Below, in pieces: positions 57,205-64,000 of a stretch of DNA of 64,000 nt. How positions within the stretch are numbered: the first letter of the stretch is position 1; every line of letters starts with the position of its first letter. The stretch comes from Ursus arctos (taxonomy: Eukaryota; Chordata; Mammalia; Carnivora; Ursidae), in contig NW_026622985.1 in assembly GCF_023065955.2 (NCBI RefSeq), positions 3,618,001-3,682,000 on the forward strand. The letters run 5' to 3'. A program made the translations under genes and the position numbers. The notes beneath the pieces are model-generated. The model saw nothing but the letters and a program-made list of their open reading frames with translations. It had not been told where the DNA came from and ran no database searches.

Positions 57205-59030
57205 TTTGAAAGAAGAATTTCAAAGGTTTTATCTACCATGAACATACTGTGTGTCAGGCAATGGGGAAATAACACTGAACCAAAAACACAAAAATATCTG
57301 TTCTCATTGACTTGTCTAATGGAGTAAAGGTAATAACAAAATAAATATACAAACACAGAGTCTAAATACTAAACAACAAGAAGGAAAACATGAAATATTA
57401 TGGGGAGCATTTTAGTTAGGAGTCAGAGAAGGCTTACAGAGAAAGTATTTTACAGACTGACAAGAGAAGGAGGTAGCTCTGAAGATTTTCAGATCATTCA
57501 AGCCACGTGGGTCAGTAAATGCAAAAGTCCTAGAGTGGGCATATGCATTATGTGTTTAAGGGACAGAGAGAAAGCCAGTGTGGCAGGATTATGAAGTAGT
57601 ATTAGGAGACAAAGTCAGAAAATTGAGATGGGGATAGATCATGTTGTACCTGGAAGGTCATAGCATGAATTCTGATGTTTTTTCTGAGTGAGATGGTCTA
57701 CCTCTTCTAAGTGGACTGGAGTCACAGGGAATTACATTTTTAAAGGATGGCTATGGTCTTTTATGTTGAAAGTAAATCTTAAATGTGTAAGGGCGGAAAA
57801 AAGAGGAGGCAATTAGAGACCTATTTCAGGAATTTATGATGATGGTGTCTTTGTCCAGATTACTGGTTCTAAGTGAGGTGAAATGTGGTTGATGCTGGTT
57901 ATATCTCAAAATAGGTGATTAGAATTTGCTGATGAACCCAATGTGGGTTATGACACAGAGAGAATTCAACAATAATCAATGGGAAAACATTCTTGTCTCT
58001 GATTGGCATTGGAAGACCACAAGAGAGGTCAATCTGGTGACTATGGTAGGGAATGGATAGCAGTAGCCAGCTTTTGATGTGTTGATTTGGCAATGCTTAT
58101 TAGACACCCAAGTAAACATCATAAAGGCCATTGAAACTACAAGTGTGTAGTTAAGCACTGAGGTCCAACGTAAGAATATAAATTGCAGAATGATCGATCA
58201 GCTTTATGTGGTATTTAAATCTCAGGGTGAATGAGATTACCTAGTGATGAGCATAAATAGAAAAGAGAAGAGGTCCAAAGACAGAGTCCTAGGGCTTTGC
58301 AGCATTTAGAAGCCCTGGATAGGAAGAGGAATCAGCAAAGGATCAATCAGAAATGTAGAAGATAGGGAATATAGTCAATAATGCTGTAACAACATTGAAT
58401 GGTGACAGATGACAACTAAACTTATTATGGTGACCATTTTGTAATGTATATAGATATTGAATCACTATGTTGTATACTTGAAACTAATATGATATTGTAT
58501 GTTAATTATTCTTTAATAGCAAGGGGGAGGAAAAGAAATGTAGGGGAAAAAACGAAAAATGAAGGATTTCATATCACAGAAGGAAATGGAGAGTATTTTC
58601 AGAGAAAGACATGACAGCACTGTCAAATGCTGCTGTTAATTCACATGTGATGGAAAATGGACATGACACTACATCTGGTGATAAGAGGTAACAGGGAAGA
58701 AGGTAGATAGAATACAGGGGCAGAAATTTTGTTTGGTCAATAGATACTGTTGTGACAGCTCGTGCCCTTGTACTCTGGTTGCTTTAAGCTTGTGAAGGAA
58801 GAAGAATGAGGTTGGTAGAAGAGGAGTAAATATAGAATAGTCTAGAGAAGTGACCAGAAGAAGGAGCAGGAGGCTGAATGAAGCTGGGTGGGCAGTATTC
58901 AGAACCCAGTTGAGGATAGATATCTTGAATTTCAAGAGGGACCAGGCAGGATGGTCGGTGCTTTCCCTGCAACAGCTGTTAGCAGCTTGGGTTCCATTCA
59001 GAGCCCTAAGTGGAGATGAGGATTTGACCA
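57205..59030 (-). mobile_element. L2 LINE, long antisense copy, split by an L1 3' end
   Basis: Complement of L2 in consistent order: 'gtgtgtcaggcaatggggaa' (57250), 'gtcagagaaggcttacagag' (57420), 'aaagtcctagagtgggcata' (57523), 'gaaagccagtgtggcaggat' (57570), 'gggatagatcatgttgtacctg' (57632), then 'aaagacagagtcctagggct' (58277). After the insertion it goes on with 'agcactgtcaaatgctgctg' (58615) and 'gacaagagagtgg' (59041). About 1.6 kb of L2, unusually long for a fragment. Confidence 0.75.
58349..58543 (+). mobile_element. L1 3' end, sense, with target duplication, inserted in L2
   Basis: Body 58359-58533: 'gggaatatagtcaataatgc', 'tggtgacagatgacaactaa', 'attttgtaatgtatatagat', 'actatgttgtatacttgaaact'. 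agaaatgtag is exact at 58349-58358 and 58534-58543. A 175-bp, strongly 5'-truncated insertion. The usual A-tail is reduced to 'aatagcaaggggg'. Confidence 0.85.
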
Positions 59031-59235
59031 GGAACTAGAGGACAAGAGAGTGGTTGCTGGATACAAGGCAGCATATATGATGATAAATGCAACAGTGGGT
59101 AGGGGGATATGTGACCTTTCTCTTGATCTTTTTCTTCACACTATATGAACTCAATAAGGTATAGATTGGCTTGTGTGATTTTCTGTTTCTGCATTTTACT
59201 TTGTAATAAAAAGGTATGTAACAATGATTTCAAAT
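59031..59235. other. Unassigned
   Basis: Nothing recognised. Confidence 0.3.
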
Positions 59236-59356
59236 ATATATATATGTATACATATATATATCACAAAAAGACATAATAAAAAGAAATATATATATATTAA
59301 AATTTTGCATTAAACCTAATTCTTTTATTTATTTATTTATTTATTTATTTATTTTC
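59236..59356. repeat. (TA)n and (TTTA)n low-complexity patch
   Basis: TA/CA-rich alternating sequence at 59236-59300, then about 8 ATTT units at 59323-59354. Confidence 0.9.
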
Positions 59357-59820
59357 CCCATCTCGAATGTTGGTAAAAATCAAACTAATATTCCAGGCTT
59401 CATGGAACATTTGGTTTTTAAAGGAATGATATTAAGGCCTACTTGGCATCCTGGCTGTAATTAGATTTCAGAAGTGGTAGATACTGCTATTCGACTTTCA
59501 TAGGATCAATATGGCCTAAGAAAGGATGATAATCAAAACAGATTTTGGTGCCTAAACAAGTAGCAATTGGGAAATTATACTACTCTCCATCAGAGTTTCA
59601 CCATGCACACTGATATCATAAGAAACTCTAAAAGGTACATCTTAGCATATAAAGCTCTAATCAAAGTTTATCTTTGCCTAATATAGGTTTCCAGATCTAT
59701 TTTACTTTTAAAAATATTTTTTTTATTTTAGAAAATGTTAATTTTATTTTTCATTTATTTATTTATTTATTTATTTTTGTAATTTTTTAAAAAATATTTT
59801 TTGAACACTTCATATAAAAA
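59357..59820. other. Unassigned, AT-rich, second (ATTT)n at 59749-59778
   Basis: No recognisable element; the ATTT run may be the worn tail of a retrocopy on the minus strand. Confidence 0.35.
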
Positions 59821-59886
59821 TGTTCTCAACAACAGGCTTTAGAAGCTCCCTTTCCCTGTTCTCCTTATACACTCATTTCTACTTGC

Positions 59887-60015
59887 TTAAGGGCCACACT
59901 TTGTGAGTCTGTAGAGCTCCCTGAACAGAATGACCTGCCTCTCTTCTCCCTGCTCCAGGATGTCCAGCCACACCCTCATCAAGTGCTCCATGAAGTCCCC
60001 AGATGGGTATGGCCT
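59887..60015 (-). pseudogene. Protein-like open segment ending in a stop; possible terminal exon or retrocopy fragment
   Basis: The minus strand from 60015 down to the TAA at 59889-59887 encodes 42 residues with a balanced, amphipathic-helix-like composition (including 'HLMRVWLDILEQGEE' and 'ILFRELYRLTKCGP' at the end). The segment is much less AT-rich than its flanks. An AG that could be a splice acceptor precedes it (60017-60016), but the frame stays open about 11 codons further up to a TGA, so the acceptor is not proven. Downstream on the minus strand are AATAAA words and A-rich DNA (59820-59750), as a 3' UTR or retrocopy tail would have. I do not recognise the family. It may be chance: a 42-codon open run alone is not rare. 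Confidence 0.25.
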
Positions 60016-62980
60016 CTGGCAGCACAGAATATACCAGATTCTAACTGTTCATATATAAATACATGATCCAACCAAACAGGGGGGGAATGTGATAAAAGTC
60101 ATCACCTGAATTTCATCTTCTAGAAAACTAATGCTCTGAAAAAACTGACATTTTCAAAATCCATAGGAGAAATGTAAATTTGATTTCCAAATCCTGTGCA
60201 TACACCAGTGTTTGTGGAAAGAACACTATATTTAGTATATTTTCCAGGGGCAGAGGGTCATTTCTTATCCAAGCCGATGGCCATTCCCTGACTTAGATAT
60301 TGTCCCAAGTACATGTCTTGGAATCAGTGCACCTGTGAGACATTATTAGAAAATCTTTGGTGGACACACTAATGATTCTCCAAAGTTGTGCTTGGTTTGG
60401 CTTTCCATCTATGTTGGCCTTTTCTGTATTTTAGGCGCATTTGATGTCAACATGTAACTAGACATAATTGCATCATAAGGATATGGAGTATTTAATTAAG
60501 TCTTATAACAAACCTGTAATAGAACTATCTTTAACCGAATGGACATGTGATTATTATCCTGTATTTTTAGAACAGACCAATTCAATATTATGTACCATTT
60601 ATACTGAGAAGCTCTGACTTACACGTGTTTTAAATTATTCCTCCCTCATTTGAAGTTCCGTTTCATTTAGCCCTCTGTGGAGATGAATAACAGCTGACTG
60701 CTTGCCTTGGAAACTAAGCCTGCATAACACCTGAAGAGTGTTACTTAATCTTAAATTTATGAGATAGGGGCCTAATTAAAATATTTATTTACTCCCCTAA
60801 AATCATATTTTTCTCATCATGTAATAATTTCTTTGAAATCCTCTAGAATATCCCCAATGTGTTCCATATCTCCTTTAGCTATGAAAGTGGGAAGTGGTTA
60901 GAGAATCTCATTATACTAAAAATCCGAGCAGCTATGTAGCCTAACCAACCATCTGAAGTTTCGGTGCTCACCATGACATGCTCACCTGGTGGTCATCAGA
61001 CTCATCTGAATGCCTGTGACAGCACAGAACTCAATATTCCACCTGCAGACAGCTCTAACTGATAAAAATCTCTATTGAGCCAAAATCCATTTACTTCCCT
61101 TCCTTGGTGTGCTCTGCAGGAGACTTCAAAGCCACAGAGAAAAAGTCAAACGTTGTTTCTCCCCACTGCCCCCCGAAGGACTGCCCATATCAACTTTTGA
61201 CTCCTTTTCTGTCCTCACCAGTTCTTTCAACATTTTTTCTATGGCTCAAGCCTTTACCATTTTCACGACCAATTCTGATTATATGCCCAAGCCTCTCTAC
61301 CCCTTCTAAGTAACAAAGCGCAGTTGTAATGAAGTAAGGGTGGGATTGTTTGACAGCCAGGACAGAATGTAATTATCATCCACCTCATCTCACTTCATTA
61401 GCAATGCAGCCAAATACGATACTTACTTTTCTATGACCACATCTTGCTGTTGACTAACACCGTGCTTACTATTAACACAGATAAGATGAAGTTCAGTATG
61501 GAGTAGTAATATTTATTCAGTTTTAATGTGATATTTTATCTAGTATATCAAACTCAGACCATGTGATATTTGCCTTGAGTGAGAAAAACGTATTTGAAAC
61601 TTTTTAAGCCTTTACCTCCATGGATTTGAGATCCAGCAGTCCTTGCTCTTTAATAAATTCTATCATTTATCTTCTTCTTGAGTCTTCTACTCATTAGATT
61701 GTGATCTTTTTTTCCAGTACAAGTGTCTGTAAAAAACGATGATGCGTTTGTTCGGTAACATGCCCCAAGGCTGTTTCTCTCCTAATCAGTATATATTTAG
61801 CTACCAGCAATAAGACCTCAGTCAGAGTTTACCTAAGTGTTTAGCTGTGAGTGGTGGCTTAGCAGGAATCCAGATTAAGTTACTAAATCTTGACAGAAAT
61901 GCTAAAGGCATTTTGCTTACCAAGTTGTTTCATCTGAGTGCAAACATTAAATGGAAGTTGGAAATGAGAAAAAACCTATGCACTGAAATATAATTTGAAA
62001 TCTAGCAGATATATCAAACAGAAAAATGAATTAGAGATAAATAATGGAATAAATTCAAATTAAGAATAGCCATAAAAGATGTGAAGATTAACATTCCTGA
62101 TAATAAATGGCAAATTAGCCATTAGAAAGTAGGTCTGTATTACGTAAATTGGAGATAGAGAAGATAAAATTGTTGGATATGTGTGAGCAGGTTTAAAGTG
62201 GGAGGTTTTTAAGCTTGTTTGGCCACACGTGTAGGCCATTGATTAATCTGTGAACTGAACCATATCAACTGGTCAGACCTGAGACAGAGTTTGTGGTAAT
62301 CATACTTATGTACTTGCTGACTTCCCCTTTCTAGTGTGAGTTTATGTGCAAGCTGGGAAATGGCCAGTTCACATATATTGCCCCATTGCAGTTTTTAAAA
62401 GCACCATATTTTACTTTCAAATATGTGGTCCAGTTTGGATGAGGTATTAGAGGATCATTCTGCTTGCATCCCATGTATGGCCACAAAGGGTATGAGGAGA
62501 CAGGCTGGGAAGGAGGAAATGATTCTCTCCTTGTCTTGCTCATCTTGCCTTTTGCTTCAGCACTTGAGCTGTTGGGAGGTGCCTCCAGGGGTTGCCACCT
62601 TTCTGGTTTTCTCCCACCCTGCCTCCTTGCTTTCTACTGAGCAAGAGCCAGGGTGACAGGATGAGGGATGCCCTGCTTTTGACATGGAATCTTTCAAACA
62701 GATTCTGAAGCAATGGGTGATGCTTTTGAAAGCAGACAAGGTCATTGTAGATGTATTTATAGCTGTTTGTGCCATGAAGGTTTCCCATGAATTTTGAATC
62801 AAATACATACCTTCTATGTTTCCACATACATACCTGTATAAAGTAGCAGGGACAGAATAAAAGTATGTAGAATAATCAAAGGATGTTTTATTCCAGTGCC
62901 CTCCCCACCCCAAAATGCAATTAGATGCATGAAACTATAGTAAGGTAAACATTTGTTTATCTACATTAAAGGATAAAGGA
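60016..62980. other. Repeat-poor segment, about 3 kb, no gene recognised
   Basis: The longest stretch in the window in which I see no transposable element. 60500-60780 and 61320-61430 contain TAATTA/ATTA and TGACAG words and balanced composition, as conserved non-coding elements often do, but conservation cannot be seen from one sequence. 62420-62700 is GC-richer; the overlapping frames there (plus 77 codons, minus 118 and 95 codons) are unlike any family I know. Confidence 0.3.
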
Positions 62981-63193
62981 GGGGCACCTGGGTGGCTCGG
63001 CCAGTTGGGCATCTGCCTTTGCCTCGGGTCATGATTCTGGGGTCCTGGGGTTGAGTCCCACATTGGGCTCCTTGCTTGGGGGCAGGCAGCCTGCTTCTCC
63101 CTCTCCCTCAGCCTGCCATTCCCCCTGCTTGTGCTCTCTCCCTCTGATAAATAAATAAAAAATAACAACTAAAAAATAAAATAAAAATAAAAG
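62981..63193 (+). mobile_element. CAN-SINE, sense
   Basis: Head 'ggggcacctgggtggctcgg', 'ggtcatgattctggggtcct', B-box-like 'ggggttgagtccc', CT-rich part, tail 'gataaataaataaaaaataa' drawn out to about 63193. No convincing duplication at the ends. Slightly diverged from the youngest copies. Confidence 0.92.
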
Positions 63194-63289
63194 ATGAGGG
63201 AAACAAGGAAAACATAAAGAAATCAAAACAGTGAATAAAGTCAAATCTACTTACCTTAGGCAATTTATATCCTAGCCATGAGGGGTGAT
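63194..63289. other. Short unassigned stretch
   Basis: A-rich, adjoining the SINE tail. Confidence 0.4.
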
Positions 63290-63512
63290 AGAGCAAAGTA
63301 GTTAAAATCATGGATATAAATACTGTCAATTATTAGCCATGTGACCTAGGTCAAGTTATATAACCTGTCAAGGGCTTGGTTTCCTTAACTGTAAAATGGG
63401 GATAGTAATAGTATCTACAGCATGGAGTCAGGTAAAGATTAAATCAGTAAATGTAAATATGTAGAAGGGTACCTGGCACTGAGTAAACATTACATAAGCA
63501 TTCGTTCTAAGA
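63290..63512 (+). repeat. MIR SINE, sense, well preserved
   Basis: Nearly full order: 'gtagttaaaatcatggatat', 'tattagccatgtgacctagg', 'cttggtttccttaactgtaaaatgggg', 'tagtatctacagcatggag', 'gtacctggcactgagtaaac', 'attacataagcattcgtt'. Confidence 0.88.
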
Positions 63513-64000
63513 TCATTACTTAAACCACGGTCGCAGTTAAAGGTCACAGTAATGCAGTCATCAGTTTCTGTCATTCGCAACCCTCTAGAACACTATGGAA
63601 AATTAGGAAGTATTCAAGTTTTCTGAGAAAGGAAAATAAATAACAAAGTGACATATAGTTCATTAAGATCAATTTATCTTGTCTTTACTCAGAACTTATT
63701 AATGGATATTGTGAAAGTGATTTTTTTAAAGTTTCAGCATTGTAAAATTTTAACACTCTAAGCTTAGTTATCTAATTTCCAAATCCTTGGAAAAATTTAA
63801 GAAGACATTCAGAAATAGGGAAACTAAATTCCATGGCAGCAGTATGCTGACCTTTATGTGAAACAGAAAAAAATTATACCATGTGTACTCAAAGCAAAAA
63901 ATCACAGCATGCGTTTGAAAAGTTTGGTAAGCAAAAGGGAAGTCTATTTATGCCCTAGTTTTCTGGACACATGAGGATATACCAAAGTAATAAATTCTCA
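63513..64000. other. Unassigned to right edge
   Basis: AT-rich with no recognised feature. Confidence 0.35.

Noticed and set aside
62557..62913. 118-codon minus-strand frame with an overlapping 95-codon frame
   Set aside because: Overlapping frames of equal quality and no family resemblance; no evidence for transcription.

Overview
This window looks like a gene-poor, repeat-dense stretch of a carnivoran mammal's nuclear genome. The main evidence is a set of about a dozen tRNA-Lys-derived CAN-SINE copies, with heads like 'GGGGCGCCTGGGTGGC', an internal 'GGGATCGAGCCCC' B box and AATAAA/ATCTTT tails. Carnivoran L1 elements, MIR, L2, MaLR-type LTRs and a Tigger DNA transposon support this. The variant of the youngest SINEs reminds me of bears and related arctoid carnivores; that species-level guess is inference. 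I found no bacterial-type genes, operons or CRISPR, and no intact host protein-coding gene. The open frames are short and fall mostly inside repeats.

Layout. 1-4060: decayed class I (gamma-like) endogenous retrovirus cut by the left edge (pol, env, probable 3' LTR). 4060-8500: old sequence with MIR, L2 and microsatellites. 8500-10090: old antisense L1 pieces broken by two SINEs, then a young antisense L1 3' end. 10100-13440: AT-rich sequence with a MIR, a 33-bp near-perfect palindrome and an antisense MaLR LTR. 13443-19467: L1 copy A (+), with two nested SINEs, an internal deletion and no 3' end. 19468-22740: SINE, MIR, a G-rich polypurine tract and mostly unassigned sequence. 22755-29906: L1 copy B (-), apparently full length, bounded by an 11-bp target-site duplication, with a repeat-bearing 5' UTR. 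29918-32370: unassigned. 32370-36265: an LTR, opposed old L1 pieces, a young L1 3' end and a head-to-head double SINE. 36265-49990: mostly unassigned sequence with old L1, L2, MIR and LTR relics and one very young SINE (44909). 49990-54530: L1 / Tigger1 / L1 sandwich carrying two SINEs. 54530-59360: MaLR LTR, SINE, a long antisense L2 split by an L1 3' end, and microsatellites. 59360-64000: the least repetitive part, with a short protein-like minus-strand frame near 59.9-60.0 kb, a SINE and a MIR.

Nothing here works as a pathway. The content is a record of successive insertions: old L2 and MIR first, then MaLR, Tigger and old L1, then carnivoran L1, then CAN-SINEs. Any host function would most likely be regulatory and lie in the repeat-free segments. 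I did not find a convincing new biological system. The points most worth a second look are the tandemly repeated 5' UTR of L1 copy B, the head-to-head SINE, the long palindrome, the protein-like minus-strand frame, and the very young SINE insertions. Repeat family names come from recognition by eye, not from a database search.
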